A DNA stretch of 64,000 nucleotides from Aurantiacibacter suaedae (GCF_005434915.1 NZ_SKCG01000001.1:806001-870000), one strand, 5' to 3'. Numbered from the stretch's first letter, positions 36,258-45,893 are shown. Numbers and translations: made by a program. Notes: generated from the letters alone by a model not told the origin.

Positions 36258-37517
36258 TCAGCCTTCGGCAGGCGTGACCTTGATAACCGCTCCCTCGGCC
36301 ATGTCGGTCAGCAAATAGACCGCCCCGTCTGGCCCCACGCGCACGTCACGCCAGCGTTGGCCAAGCTCTTTCAGCAAGGTCTCAGGCTGATTGAGCGGCA
36401 TCCCCTGCGCATCGGTGTCGTACCGCTGCAAGCCTTCGGTGAAGGTGGCCAGCAGCAGGTCGCCCTGCCAGCCCGGGAAAGCATCGCCTTTATAGAAAGC
36501 GATATTGCCGGGGTTGAGGCTCGGCGGTCCCCAAGCGAGTACCGGATCGATCTTGCCCGGTACCTTGCTGATCGCTTCTGCCGGTTCGCCGTTATAGTGG
36601 AAGCCCTGCGTCACACTGATCCAGCCGTAATCGCCGCCGCGCATGATCCGGTTCAGCTCGTCACCACCGCGCGGGCCGAACTCGGTCTCCCACAGGTCGC
36701 CGGTGAAGGGATTGATGGTGAGGCCGAGGGGGTTGCGATGGCCGGTTGACCACACCTCGAGCCGCGCGCCCTCGCGCCCGACCCAGGGGTTGTCGGCGGG
36801 CGCGGAGCCATCGGTGTTGATGCGCAAGATCTTGCCGAAGTGGTTATCTTCAGATGCAACCATCTCGCCATAGTTGCGGTCGCCACTGGTCACGAACAGG
36901 TGGCCTTCCCCGTCGAACAGCAGGCGCCCACCGAAACTTCCGAAGGCGGGCCCCTGTCCGCAGCACCGCTCGGGCTGGGTCTTCGGGCCATACCATGGCG
37001 CGGCGAGGAAGATGTCCTCGACATCGTGCAGCTCGTGCCCGCCTTCCCACGAGGCCCGCGCCACGGCCAGCGCCTGTTCGTCCGCACCCGAGGGATTCGG
37101 TTTGGAATAGGCAAGGTAGATCAGGTGATTGTTCTCGAAGTCGGGATCGAGCACGACATCATTGAGCCCGGCGATGCCCAAGGCATATATCTCCGGCAGC
37201 CCCTCAATCGGCTCTGGATCGAGCGTTCCATCACCCGCAACGATACGCAGCCGCCCGGGTCGCTCGGTCACCAGCATGGAGCCATCGGGCAGGAAGGCCA
37301 TGCCCCACGGATTGACCAGACCGCGCGTCAGCACCTCGACATGGATTGGCCCTTCGGCGCTGTTGAAATCCCACGGCCCCTCGCCCAGCGCTGCGCCCAT
37401 GAACGGGGCCGGCGCGGGCGTCGGCTGCGATGCCGCGGGGGGCGCATCCTGCGCCAGTGCCTGACATGCGCCAAAGGCCAGCGCCAGCGCGCTCGCCGCA
37501 GTTACGATCCGGATCAT
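36258..37517 (-). CDS. PQQ-dependent aldose sugar dehydrogenase (YliI-like)
   Basis: A 419-residue periplasmic six-bladed propeller of the glucose/sorbosone dehydrogenase family. The signal peptide is MIRIVTAASALALAFGACQ and onward to ALAQ. Family motifs are RGLVNPWGMAFLPDGSMLVTERPGRLR, SGDRNYGE, WSTGHRNPLGLTINPFTGDLWETEFGPRGGDELN and LLATFTEGLQRYD. It oxidises aldoses using pyrroloquinoline quinone; no PQQ synthesis genes are in this window. GGAGG sits six bases before the ATG at 37517, which fixes the start; longer readings lack a signal peptide. Confidence 0.9.
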   Translation of the reverse strand: MIRIVTAASALALAFGACQALAQDAPPAASQPTPAPAPFMGAALGEGPWDFNSAEGPIHVEVLTRGLVNPWGMAFLPDGSMLVTERPGRLRIVAGDGTLDPEPIEGLPEIYALGIAGLNDVVLDPDFENNHLIYLAYSKPNPSGADEQALAVARASWEGGHELHDVEDIFLAAPWYGPKTQPERCCGQGPAFGSFGGRLLFDGEGHLFVTSGDRNYGEMVASEDNHFGKILRINTDGSAPADNPWVGREGARLEVWSTGHRNPLGLTINPFTGDLWETEFGPRGGDELNRIMRGGDYGWISVTQGFHYNGEPAEAISKVPGKIDPVLAWGPPSLNPGNIAFYKGDAFPGWQGDLLLATFTEGLQRYDTDAQGMPLNQPETLLKELGQRWRDVRVGPDGAVYLLTDMAEGAVIKVTPAEG

Positions 37518-37705
37518 TGCATTCCTCCCCCGCGCCGCGGCCTTGCTATGGCCGCGGCAAATTGACTTTATCCTAAATAGAAAGCCGCTGTTTCGCGATG
37601 GTGCAAGACTCTTTTGCAAAGGCGGCCTTTGCAAGCAGGGCGCGGGCGTGCAAATCTGCACGCGATGCTGCACCGCAACCTTTACCGCTTTGGCTCGATC
37701 GCCCG

Positions 37706-38467
37706 ATGATGCGCAGTGTGCTGGTAACGGGCGGGGCGCGCCGCATCGGTGCAGCTATTGCGCGGCGCTTTGGCGCGGCGGGGTGGCATGTCGCAATTCA
37801 CTATCGCCGCTCGCGCGCGGAGGCCGAAGCCCTCGCTGCCAGCCTGCCAAGCGCGCGTACCGTGCAATGCGACCTACTGGATGAAGGCGCGCGCACAGCT
37901 CTGATGCACTCGCTGGCGCGTGAGCTTGGCGACTGGCGCGCGCTGGTGAACTGCGCGAGCCTGTTCGAATATGACAGCCATGACGCGCTCGATCCGGATG
38001 TCTTCGCCCGCGCCATGGCGGTGAACGCGCGCGCGCAGGTGCAGTTGGCAAGCGCCTTTTTCGTCCATGCCCGGTCAAGCAGCGGGCGGCGCGTGATCCA
38101 AGTGACCGACCAGAAGCTCGCCAACATCAACCCCGACTTTTTCAGCTACACCATGAGCAAGGCGGCGGTCGATGCGGCGGCGCGGATGTTGGCACGCTCT
38201 GCCGCGCCAGGTGACCGGGTCTATCGCCTTGCGCCGGGTGCGATTCTCGCCAGCCACGACCAGACCGGCGACGAGGCCGAACACTCGCACCGGCTTAACC
38301 TGCTCAAGCGGCGCACCGAGGCGGGAGAAGTGGCGGAGGCCGCGCTGTTCATGGCCGAGGGTCATCTCGCCAGCGGACAGCAGCTTTTCGTCGATTCGGG
38401 ACAACACCTGCTTTGTCAAAACCGCGACGTGATCTACCTTGCCCGCGAGGAGAGCCAATCGGCATGA
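37706..38467 (+). CDS. SDR family oxidoreductase, pteridine-reductase-like
   Basis: A 253-residue NAD(P)H-dependent short-chain dehydrogenase. The nucleotide motif VTGGARRIGAAIARR and the active-site run LVNCASLFEYD are characteristic of the FolM / pteridine reductase branch. The catalytic YTMSK (Tyr-x3-Lys) is near residue 150. The C-terminus is longer than usual and ends in a polar tail. I start at the ATG at 37706; the next codon is also ATG. It is first in a three-gene operon with ATGA overlaps to a cytochrome b and a molybdopterin enzyme, so it may supply a pterin-related or redox step there. Confidence 0.82.
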   Translation: MMRSVLVTGGARRIGAAIARRFGAAGWHVAIHYRRSRAEAEALAASLPSARTVQCDLLDEGARTALMHSLARELGDWRALVNCASLFEYDSHDALDPDVFARAMAVNARAQVQLASAFFVHARSSSGRRVIQVTDQKLANINPDFFSYTMSKAAVDAAARMLARSAAPGDRVYRLAPGAILASHDQTGDEAEHSHRLNLLKRRTEAGEVAEAALFMAEGHLASGQQLFVDSGQHLLCQNRDVIYLAREESQSA

Positions 38468-39156
38468 CCAAACTGGGCAAAATCAAACTGGCCAAACGCC
38501 ACGCGCTTTCGACCCGCCTGTGGCACTGGATCAATGCGATCAGCGTGATCATCTTGTTCATGAGCGGACTGACCATCTCGAACGCCCACCGCCGCCTCTA
38601 TTGGGGCGACTGGGGCTTCGACAGTTCGCAAGCCTGGTTCGTGGCGCCGATGTTCCCCGGCTGGGCGACGATCCCCACCCGCTACAGCCTCGCCCTAGCG
38701 CGCGACTATCACATCGTCTTCGCGCTGGTGTTCGGCTTTTCGCTGCTCGCCTTCATGCTGATCGCGCTACTCAACGGGCACTTCCGGCGCGACCTCTTCG
38801 CCCGCGCGCGCGAATGGTCTCCCGCCCACATCTGGCTCGACATCAAAGAGCACCTGAGGCTCAATTTCGAGCCGGTCGAGGGCAAGTACAATATCCTCCA
38901 GAAAATCTCCTATTCGGGCGTGGTCTTCGTGCTGCTGCCACTGATGGTGTTCACCGGCATGGCGATGAGTCCGGGCATGGAGGCGGCCTGGCCATGGCTG
39001 AGCGATATTTTCGGTGGTCGGCAAAGCGCGCGCTCGATCCACTTCATCTGCGCGTTCGCCTTGCTGGCTTTCCTCATCGTGCATGTGCTGCTGGTGGTGC
39101 TGTCCGGCCCGATCGGGCAATTGCGCGACATGATTACCGGAGGGCAGCGGAAATGA
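38464..39156 (+). CDS. Cytochrome b/b6 (b561-type) membrane subunit
   Basis: A 230-residue inner-membrane haem protein with about four transmembrane helices. Candidate haem-ligand histidines are in RLWHWINAISVIILF, DYHIVFALVFGF and SIHFICAFALLAFLIVHVLL. The type is Ni-Fe hydrogenase/b561-like cytochrome b. The ATG overlaps the preceding SDR stop (ATGA) and its own stop overlaps the next start, so its partner is almost certainly the periplasmic molybdoenzyme encoded after it, passing electrons between that enzyme and the quinone pool. Confidence 0.88.
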   Translation: MTKLGKIKLAKRHALSTRLWHWINAISVIILFMSGLTISNAHRRLYWGDWGFDSSQAWFVAPMFPGWATIPTRYSLALARDYHIVFALVFGFSLLAFMLIALLNGHFRRDLFARAREWSPAHIWLDIKEHLRLNFEPVEGKYNILQKISYSGVVFVLLPLMVFTGMAMSPGMEAAWPWLSDIFGGRQSARSIHFICAFALLAFLIVHVLLVVLSGPIGQLRDMITGGQRK

Positions 39157-39896
39157 AGCGGCGCAACGTTCTCGTGGGCGCACTGGCCGCCTTTGTCTCG
39201 GCGTGCAACGAGGTGAGCGAGACCTCGGTATTCCGCAATCTCGTCGACGGCGCGCAGAGCTGGCACCGCGGGCTGCACCGGGCGCTTGGCTTCGGCCGCA
39301 TCACCATGGCCCCCGAATACAAGCCGAGCGAAGTGTCGCCGTTCTTCCGTGGCAATGGCAGCCGCGATGTCGACACCGATGCCTATCGCCAGGCCGAGGC
39401 CGAGGGTTTTGCCAACTGGCGGCTCAGCGTCAGCGGGCTGGTCGACAACGAACTCAGCCTCTCGCTCGCGGACATCCGCGCCATGCCCCAGCGCACCCAG
39501 ATCACCCGGCACGACTGCGTCGAGGGCTGGAGTGCCATCGGCCAGTGGACCGGGCCGCAGCTTTCGCAGGTGCTCGATGCTGGAGGCTTGCGGGAGGGCG
39601 CGCGCTTCGTGGTGTTTCGCTGCGCCGATACGCTGGGTGGCTCCGAATATTACGAGAGTGTCGACCTCGACGATGCCTACCATCCGCAGACCATCATCGC
39701 CCACGAGTTGAACGGCGAACCGCTGCCCGTGCTCAACGGCGCGCCCTTGCGGATGCGGATCGAGCGGCAGCTGGGTTACAAGCACGCCAAATATCTCACC
39801 GGCATCGAAGTGGTCGACAGCCTTGCCCCGATTGCGGGCGGCAAGGGCGGCTATTGGGAGGACCGCGCGGACTACCAATGGTATGCCGGTATCTAG
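39153..39896 (+). CDS. Molybdopterin-dependent oxidoreductase (sulfite oxidase/MsrP type), Tat-exported
   Basis: A 247-residue protein with an Arg-Arg signal (MKRRNVLVGALAAFVSAC) that also looks like a lipoprotein signal, cysteine at residue 18. The oxidoreductase molybdopterin domain includes TRHDCVEGWSAIGQWTGP with the Mo-coordinating cysteine, FRCADTLGGSEYYES, and AHELNGEPLPVLNGAPLRMRIERQLGYKHAKYL. It resembles YedY/MsrP but pairs with a b561-type cytochrome rather than YedZ. Probably a periplasmic reductase or oxidase of unknown substrate. It overlaps the cytochrome gene by four bases. Confidence 0.87.
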   Translation: MKRRNVLVGALAAFVSACNEVSETSVFRNLVDGAQSWHRGLHRALGFGRITMAPEYKPSEVSPFFRGNGSRDVDTDAYRQAEAEGFANWRLSVSGLVDNELSLSLADIRAMPQRTQITRHDCVEGWSAIGQWTGPQLSQVLDAGGLREGARFVVFRCADTLGGSEYYESVDLDDAYHPQTIIAHELNGEPLPVLNGAPLRMRIERQLGYKHAKYLTGIEVVDSLAPIAGGKGGYWEDRADYQWYAGI

Positions 39897-40005
39897 CGAC
39901 ACCGGGCCTACTCACCCCCCGCGCATTGCCACCGTGTGATTGACACACCGCCAATCGCCCCGCACACAGCCCTCTAACGGGACTGAAAGAAAGGGACGCG
40001 CGCCC

Positions 40006-41331
40006 ATGTGGCTGCTCGACAAAATGCTTACGAAACTGATCCGGGCAGGCAAGCTCGTGATCACCGACTACGACGGCAAGGTTTACGAGTATGGCCCCGG
40101 CGGCCCCGTGCCCGATGGCCAGGGTGGCACCTATGACCAGCCGATCCGCATCCGCCTGACGGATAAGAAGGCCTCCGGCCATATCGCGCGCTATCCGCAG
40201 GTCGGCGCGGGCGAAGCGTTCATGTGGGGCTGGCTCCACGTGGAAGAGCCTTACGATATCCGCGACATGATCCTTTATGTGACGGGCCAGGCAAAGGTCC
40301 ACGGCGACCGCGCGCTTCAGCCGCAAGGGCCGATGAAGCGCCTGATCCAGAAGACCGCGGCCAAGGTCGATTCGATCAACCTCAAGAGCAAGGCGCGCAA
40401 GAACGCCGAGCACACCTACAATCTCACCCGCCGCCTCTATGAGCTGTTCCTCGACGAGGACCGGCAGTACACGATGGGCTATCACCGCCGCACCGATGTC
40501 AGCCTCGAAAAGGCGCAGCTCGACAAGAAGGCGCTGATCGCGGGCAAGATGTATATGCAGAAGGCGCGCGAGATGGAACGCCCGATGCGCGTGCTCGATA
40601 TCGGATGTGGCTGGGGCGGTCTCGCGCTGTATCTCAACAAGCATTATGGCTGCGAGGTGCTCGGCGTGGCGCTGGCGCCTGACCAGATCGCCTTCTGCAA
40701 GGAACGCGCGAAGGCCGCGGGTGTCGAGGACAAGGTCAAGTTCAAGCTGATGGACTACCGCGATGTCGAGGGCACGTTCGACCGCATTTCCTCGGTCGGC
40801 CTGCTCGAACATGTCGGCACCCCGCACTACCCCGAGTTCATGGAACATACGCACCGGCTGCTGGCCGACGACGGCGTGATGTTCTCGCACTGCTGCGGGC
40901 GCGCGGGCCCTCCCGGCTTCACCGACGCCTGGACCCGCAAGTACATCTTCCCCGGCGGCTATATCCCTGCGCTTTCCGAACTCGTGACCGAGAGCGAGAA
41001 AGCCGGCTGGCAGGTGATGGACGTGGAGGCGATGCGCTTCCACTACTCGCACACGCTGGAGGAATGGTACAACCGCACCGTCCTCCACCGCGAGGAGATC
41101 ACCGAGATGTATGACGAGCAGTTCTACAAGATGTGGCTGTTCTATCTCGCGGGCGCAGAGCAGAGCTTCCGTCATGGCACGCTGGTCAACTGGCAGCTGC
41201 AATATGTGAAGGATCGCAATGCCGTACCGATGATCCGCGACTACATGGAGGAAGAGGCAACCCGCCTGCGCAACTCGGAAGAGCCGCCCGCGTGGCATCT
41301 CGATCCGGCGCTTAAGCAGGCGGCTGAGTAA
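40006..41331 (+). CDS. Cyclopropane-fatty-acyl-phospholipid synthase family protein
   Basis: A 441-residue SAM-dependent enzyme that modifies unsaturated acyl chains of membrane phospholipids. An N-terminal lipid-binding domain (ITDYDGKVYEYGPGGP, YPQVGAGEAFMWGWL) precedes the catalytic core with motif I VLDIGCGWGGLALYLN near residue 200 and SSVGLLEHVGTPHYPEFM. The C-terminus contains the family's FYLAGAEQSFRHG. The ATG at 40006 after AAAGGG gives the usual length. Whether the product is a cyclopropane or a methylated chain is not resolved by sequence. A GC-rich palindromic repeat follows the stop. Confidence 0.92.
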   Translation: MWLLDKMLTKLIRAGKLVITDYDGKVYEYGPGGPVPDGQGGTYDQPIRIRLTDKKASGHIARYPQVGAGEAFMWGWLHVEEPYDIRDMILYVTGQAKVHGDRALQPQGPMKRLIQKTAAKVDSINLKSKARKNAEHTYNLTRRLYELFLDEDRQYTMGYHRRTDVSLEKAQLDKKALIAGKMYMQKAREMERPMRVLDIGCGWGGLALYLNKHYGCEVLGVALAPDQIAFCKERAKAAGVEDKVKFKLMDYRDVEGTFDRISSVGLLEHVGTPHYPEFMEHTHRLLADDGVMFSHCCGRAGPPGFTDAWTRKYIFPGGYIPALSELVTESEKAGWQVMDVEAMRFHYSHTLEEWYNRTVLHREEITEMYDEQFYKMWLFYLAGAEQSFRHGTLVNWQLQYVKDRNAVPMIRDYMEEEATRLRNSEEPPAWHLDPALKQAAE

Positions 41332-41341
41332 GCCGCCAAAG

Positions 41342-41431
41342 CCCTCCCCCGCGGGGGAGGGTTGGGAGGGGGGCTCGGCGCCAGATCGAGCGTCGTACCC
41401 CCACCCCCTGCCCCTCCCCACGGGGAGGGGA
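41342..41431. repeat. GC-rich palindromic intergenic repeat pair
   Basis: Two perfect palindromes: CCTCCCCCG/CGGGGGAGG (41343-41360, no loop) and CCCCTCCCC/GGGGAGGGG (41411-41430, two-base loop), with a purine-rich linker. Same family as the repeats at 14887 and 45910. It could also stop transcription between the lipid methyltransferase and MATE genes. Confidence 0.65.
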
Positions 41432-41469
41432 GATTCCCTTTCTATCAGGCACCGGCTAGAGGCGGCGAA

Positions 41470-42801
41470 ATGAGCACCGCCCTGCCCCTCACCCGCCGCG
41501 CGATCTTCGCGCAGGCCTGGCCGATCATGCTCGGTCAGGCCTCCATCCCGCTCGTGGGCATTGTGGATACCGCCGTGATCGGCCGCAGCGGCGATGCAGC
41601 CGCGCTCGCGGGCGTGGCGCTGGGCGCGACGCTGATCGGGCTCGTGTTCTGGTCCTTCGGCTTCCTGCGCATGGGGATGACTGGCCTTACCTCGCAGGCG
41701 CATGGCGCGGGCGAGCGCGACGAGGTCGAGGCGCTGCTGCTGCGCGGGATCGCGATCGGGCTGGCGCTCGGCGTCGCGATTGTCGCGCTGCAAGTGCCAC
41801 TCGGCCACGGCGCGCTGGCGCTGATGGCCGGCGGCGAGAGAGTGAGCGCAGAGGCCGCCGCCTATATGCACGGTCGCTTCTTGGGCGCGCCAGCCGCGCT
41901 CACGGTCTATGCGCTGACCGGCTGGCTGTTCGGCCTTGGCCGCACGCGCGATGCGCTGGCGCTGCAACTGGTGATGAACGCGGCCAACGCAGGGTTCGAT
42001 CTGTGGTTCGTCCTCGGCTTCGACTGGGGCGCCTTCGGTGTGGGCGCAGGTACGGCGCTGGCCGAGCTGGTGGCGCTGATCACAGGGCTTGCACTGGTGG
42101 GACGCGACGGCGCGGGCAGCGTGTTCGCCTTCGTTCGCCGCGCCACTCGCGCACAGGTGCTTGACCCGGCGCGGCTGAAGCAGCTGTTTGCGGTCAACCG
42201 CGACATCATGATCCGCACCGTGTCGCTGTTGCTGCTGTTCGTCTGGTTCGCCAACGCCGGCGCGCGGCTTGGCGCAGCGGCGCTGGCGGCAAACCACGTG
42301 CTGTTGCAGTTCGTCAATGTGGCCGCTTTCGTGCTCGACGCCTTCGCCTTCACCGCGGAGGCGCGGGTGGGCAATGCGGTGGGCAAGCGCTCGCGGGCGG
42401 ACTTCACCCGCGCGATCCGGCTGGCGGGCGAATTCTCTTTGCTGGCAGGCGCGCTGCTTTCGGCGCTGTTCCTGCTTGCTGGCGGCGCTGTGATCGACTT
42501 CCTCACCACCGAGCCGCAAGTGCGCGAGGCCGCCCGCAGCTTCCTTCCCTTTGCCGCCTTGATCCCGCTGATCGGAATGCCGAGCTGGATGCTCGACGGG
42601 GCGTTCATCGGCGCGACACAGGGCCGCGCGTTGCGCAATGCTGCGGTGTTCGCAACGCTTTCCTACATCGCTCTCGATCTGGCACTGCGCAGCGAAGGTC
42701 AGCTTGGCCTGTGGATCGCTTTCAGCGCCAGCTATCTGCTGCGCGCGGTGGCGCTCGGGGTCCAGCTTCCGCGCCTTGCGCGAACGATCGGCCAAGCCTG
42801 A
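41470..42801 (+). CDS. MATE family efflux transporter
   Basis: A 443-residue inner-membrane protein with about 12 transmembrane helices in two halves. The start MSTALPLTRRAIFAQAWPIMLGQASIPLVGIVDTAVIG is typical of DinF-type MATE exporters, as are FWSFGFLRMGMTGLTSQAHGAG and the helix-8 region LLLFVWFANAGARLGAAALAANHVLLQ. It exchanges cations for cationic drugs or metabolites. The start is the ATG at 41470, just after the repeat; longer readings would translate the repeat. Confidence 0.9.
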   Translation: MSTALPLTRRAIFAQAWPIMLGQASIPLVGIVDTAVIGRSGDAAALAGVALGATLIGLVFWSFGFLRMGMTGLTSQAHGAGERDEVEALLLRGIAIGLALGVAIVALQVPLGHGALALMAGGERVSAEAAAYMHGRFLGAPAALTVYALTGWLFGLGRTRDALALQLVMNAANAGFDLWFVLGFDWGAFGVGAGTALAELVALITGLALVGRDGAGSVFAFVRRATRAQVLDPARLKQLFAVNRDIMIRTVSLLLLFVWFANAGARLGAAALAANHVLLQFVNVAAFVLDAFAFTAEARVGNAVGKRSRADFTRAIRLAGEFSLLAGALLSALFLLAGGAVIDFLTTEPQVREAARSFLPFAALIPLIGMPSWMLDGAFIGATQGRALRNAAVFATLSYIALDLALRSEGQLGLWIAFSASYLLRAVALGVQLPRLARTIGQA

Positions 42802-42864
42802 CATTGCGGCGCTTGCCGCTTGCTGATAGGCGCGCGCGAAATTCAGCCTTTGGAGTGTGCCATA

Positions 42865-44082
42865 ATGTCCGAGATCAAGCGCGTCGTCCTTGCCTATTCG
42901 GGTGGTCTCGATACCTCGGTGATCGCCAAGTGGCTCGAGGTGGAGCGCGGTCTGGAGGTCGTCACCTTCACCGCCGACCTCGGCCAGGGTGAGGAGATCG
43001 AACCGGCACGCGAGAAAGCCCGGGCGATGGGCATTCCCGACGAGCACATCTTCATCGAAGACCTGCGCGAGGAGTTCGTGCGCGACTTCGTGTTCCCGAT
43101 GATGCGCGCCAACGCCCGTTATGAAGGCGACTACCTGCTCGGCACCTCGATCGCGCGTCCGCTGATTTCGAAGCGTCTGGTCGAGATCGCCCATGCCACC
43201 GGCGCCGACGCCGTGGCCCACGGCGCGACCGGCAAGGGCAACGATCAGGTCCGCTTCGAGCTTTCGGCATATGCGCTTGACCCCGATATCAAGGTCATCG
43301 CCCCCTGGCGCGAGTGGGATCTCACCAGCCGCACCGCGCTGATCGCCTGGGCCGAACAGCACCAGATCGCCGTCCCGAAAGACAAGCGCGGCGAAAGCCC
43401 TTTCTCGACCGATGCGAACCTGCTGCACACCTCGTCGGAAGGCAAAGTGCTGGAAGACCCGTGGGAAGAGACTCCCGACTACGTCTACTCGCGCACCGAC
43501 CACCCCGAGGTCGCGCCCGATAGCCCTGAGTACATCACCATCGACTTCGAACAGGGCGACGGCGTTGCTTTGAATGGCGAACCGATGAGCCCGGCGACGC
43601 TCCTTGCGGCGCTCAACGACCTTGGCCGCAAGCACGGCATCGGCCGGCTCGACTTGGTCGAGAACCGCTTTGTCGGCATGAAGAGCCGCGGCATGTACGA
43701 GACACCGGGCGGCGAGATCTACGCCCGCGCCCATCGCGGGATCGAGCAGATCACGCTGGATCGCGGCGCAGCTCACCTGAAGGATGAGCTGATGCCCAAG
43801 TATGCCGAACTGATCTACAACGGCTTCTGGTTCAGCCCCGAGCGCGAGATGCTGCAAGCCGCGATCGACCTCAGCCAGCAGAAGGTGAGCGGCACCGTTC
43901 GCCTGAAGCTCTACAAGGGCAATGCGATGGTGGTGGGCCGCAAGTCGCCGAACTCGCTTTACTCGGAGGCGCACGTCACCTTCGAGGACGACGCCGGTGC
44001 CTACGACCAGAAGGATGCGGCGGGGTTCATCAAGCTCAACGCGCTGCGCCTGCGTCTGCTGGCCCAGCGCGACCACCGCTAG
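42865..44082 (+). CDS. argG: Argininosuccinate synthase
   Basis: A 405-residue cytoplasmic enzyme condensing citrulline with aspartate, the penultimate step of arginine synthesis. The ATP-pyrophosphatase motif [11 protein letters not shown] is at residues 9-19. Other signatures are [33 protein letters not shown] and [17 protein letters not shown]. The ATG at 42865 follows TTGGAG and gives the standard start [14 protein letters not shown]. No other arg gene is adjacent. The 273-base gap after it (44083-44355) contains no gene or obvious terminator that I can see. Confidence 0.97.
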   Translation: MSEIKRVVLAYSGGLDTSVIAKWLEVERGLEVVTFTADLGQGEEIEPAREKARAMGIPDEHIFIEDLREEFVRDFVFPMMRANARYEGDYLLGTSIARPLISKRLVEIAHATGADAVAHGATGKGNDQVRFELSAYALDPDIKVIAPWREWDLTSRTALIAWAEQHQIAVPKDKRGESPFSTDANLLHTSSEGKVLEDPWEETPDYVYSRTDHPEVAPDSPEYITIDFEQGDGVALNGEPMSPATLLAALNDLGRKHGIGRLDLVENRFVGMKSRGMYETPGGEIYARAHRGIEQITLDRGAAHLKDELMPKYAELIYNGFWFSPEREMLQAAIDLSQQKVSGTVRLKLYKGNAMVVGRKSPNSLYSEAHVTFEDDAGAYDQKDAAGFIKLNALRLRLLAQRDHR

Positions 44083-44355
44083 GCTTCGGCTCTGAATGGG
44101 GGGTGGCAGCGATGTCAGCCCCTGTTCTCGTGCTATCTCGCTGATCCTGCGCGCTTTTCCTCGTGCGAATCGGCCTGATGGCGGCATTAGCCTCTTTTTG
44201 GCCGGTTGCGAGGCAATAAGCGCCGCGATTTCATGTCCAAACCAGCTCGCCTCGCCGCATTTGCGCCTCAATCCGCGACGAGCTGCCTTTTGCAAGCGAC
44301 CACTCGAGGAACCCGGGGTGGGCACCTGCGCCATACCCCCGTAAAGGCGCGCCCC

Positions 44356-44928
44356 ATGAACGCTCAAGATCCCAAGCGCACATCGCGCCGGACGCTGGCT
44401 CTCATCGGTGCCACTGCGACCATTGCTGCCACGCTCGGCATGGTCGGTGCCGGTCACGCCGAAACCCAGCTCGAAACGGCTGCGCTGGTTGCCCCGCGCG
44501 CCGCGGCTGGTCCCGTCTTCACCCCCAGCGAGGAAGCCCGCTTCGTCGAGGCCCTCGCCCCCTACGCCGAACCCGCCGCCCCGCTCGACCAGCAGGACAC
44601 GCCCGTGGCCGTTCCCGCCGAGCCCGAAGCCACCCCGCTCGGCAGCGGCAATGCCTCCTACTACGGTCGCCGCTTCAACGGTCGCCCGACCGCCAGCGGC
44701 GAGGCCTTCGACATGACCGCGCTCACCGCCGCGCACAAGACGCTGCCCTTCGGCACCCGCGTGCGCGTCACCTACCCGCGTACCGGCCGCAGCGTCATCG
44801 TGCGCATCAACGACCGCGGGCCCTATGCCCATGACCGCCTGATCGACCTCTCGCGCGCCGCCGCCGAGGAGATCGGCCTCATCGCCCAGGGTCACGGCAC
44901 GGTCGAACTCGCCGTTCTCGACAGCTAG
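44356..44928 (+). CDS. rlpA: RlpA-like septal ring lytic transglycosylase
   Basis: A 190-residue exported protein. The signal peptide has a basic start (NAQDPKRTSRRT) and hydrophobic core LALIGATATIAATLGMVGAGHA. A Pro/Ala-rich linker precedes the double-psi beta-barrel domain: GNASYYGRRFNGRPTASGE, AAHKTLPFGTRVRV, VRINDRGPYAHDRLIDLSRAAAEEIGL, including the catalytic Asp/His positions. It lacks a SPOR domain, so it is a short RlpA. It cleaves naked glycan strands. Its stop shares CTAG with the convergent HTH gene. Confidence 0.88.
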   Translation: MNAQDPKRTSRRTLALIGATATIAATLGMVGAGHAETQLETAALVAPRAAAGPVFTPSEEARFVEALAPYAEPAAPLDQQDTPVAVPAEPEATPLGSGNASYYGRRFNGRPTASGEAFDMTALTAAHKTLPFGTRVRVTYPRTGRSVIVRINDRGPYAHDRLIDLSRAAAEEIGLIAQGHGTVELAVLDS

Positions 44929-45893
44929 GCGTTCTCCAGCGCCACCTGCGCCTCTTCGGGGGCCAGCGCCCACCAGCGCGGTACGCCCGCCTCGAAGGCA
45001 TGGAGCTGCGCCATCTCGAGCGCGCCGGTGCGATCGCCCTCGGGGCAGAGCCGGAACGGCGGCACCGCATCCTCGGGCCGCGCCTCCTCCATCCGCTCAA
45101 GCCGGTTGCCCAGCCACTGACAGTCCGCCTGCGTCAGCCTGACCCCCGGCTCGGTCTCGGCATCGAGGCAGAAGCCCCCGCAGTCATCGCAAGGCGTTAC
45201 GGGGCAAGGTGTGACAGGTGTGACAGTGTCTTGAGGAGATTCTTTCGCCCGCTGAGGTTGCCGCTTTTCCCGCGCAGCCTCCCGCTCCGCATAGCCCGCC
45301 GGATCGCGCACCAGCTCGCGCTCGTCCTGCACGCGCCGCAAGTCCTCCGCCGCAACGGCGCCCGGAAGCACCGCGTCCACATCTCCCTCCCCGGCCCCAT
45401 CCCCGGCAGACCTCAGCGCATCAATCTGGTCGTCGAGCTGCGGGAGCGTGGCGGCAAGGTCGAGCCGCTCGGCCGCCCGGTCCAGCCTTGCCAGATGCGC
45501 GAGCAGCAGACGGCTGTCGAACCGCCGCCGCCGCGCGACCTCCTCGCCGTGATAGAACACCGCCTCCTCGACCCCGTTGATGGCCCGCTCGGCCAGCTCG
45601 CTCTCGGCGACGGTGCGCGCGGCGAGCAGCGCCGCGTCCCAGGCCCGCGCAAACCCGGGAGAGCGACGCCGCGCGCGATAGGCGGTCTGCCGCGCGACCC
45701 CGGCGCGCTGGCAGGCGATGGCGACCGAGCCCATGGTCATGAGGCTTTCGAGGAAGTCGGCCATGCGCGGCGGCGTGAGCGCGACCTGCTGGCCGCTCGC
45801 GGTGCGCGCGATGCGGGGATTGTCGGGATCGGCGATGACATGCGGGTCAAGCTGCGCAAGCTGGAGCGGCGAGAGCTGGACGATGGAGGTCAT
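44925..45893 (-). CDS. HTH-containing hypothetical protein, terminase-small-subunit-like N-terminus
   Basis: A 322-residue protein. Residues about 45-85 (FLESLMTMGSVAIACQRAGV, then RQTAYRARRRSPGFARAWD) form a helix-turn-helix resembling those of phage terminase small subunits and homeodomain-like regulators. The middle is helical and charged (DRAAERLDLAA). A stretch near residue 220 is rich in Pro/Thr/Cys (VTPVTPCPVTPCDDCGGFC), with possible metal-binding cysteines. I do not know the function. No large terminase, portal or other phage gene lies nearby. Codon use is like the GC-rich host. Its start overlaps an upstream small ORF by four bases (ATGA). Confidence 0.7.
   Translation of the reverse strand: MTSIVQLSPLQLAQLDPHVIADPDNPRIARTASGQQVALTPPRMADFLESLMTMGSVAIACQRAGVARQTAYRARRRSPGFARAWDAALLAARTVAESELAERAINGVEEAVFYHGEEVARRRRFDSRLLLAHLARLDRAAERLDLAATLPQLDDQIDALRSAGDGAGEGDVDAVLPGAVAAEDLRRVQDERELVRDPAGYAEREAAREKRQPQRAKESPQDTVTPVTPCPVTPCDDCGGFCLDAETEPGVRLTQADCQWLGNRLERMEEARPEDAVPPFRLCPEGDRTGALEMAQLHAFEAGVPRWWALAPEEAQVALENA

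Noticed and set aside
39796-44973. Very long open frame on the minus strand (about 1,725 codons)
   Set aside because: It runs antisense across five well-identified genes (cfa-type, MATE, argG, rlpA and part of the molybdoenzyme gene) and through an intergenic repeat. Its translation is low-complexity Arg/His/Ala/Gly with no domain, as expected in high-GC DNA.
44925-45893. Prophage
   Set aside because: Only one terminase-like HTH protein is present; no integrase, capsid, portal, tail or lysis gene accompanies it.
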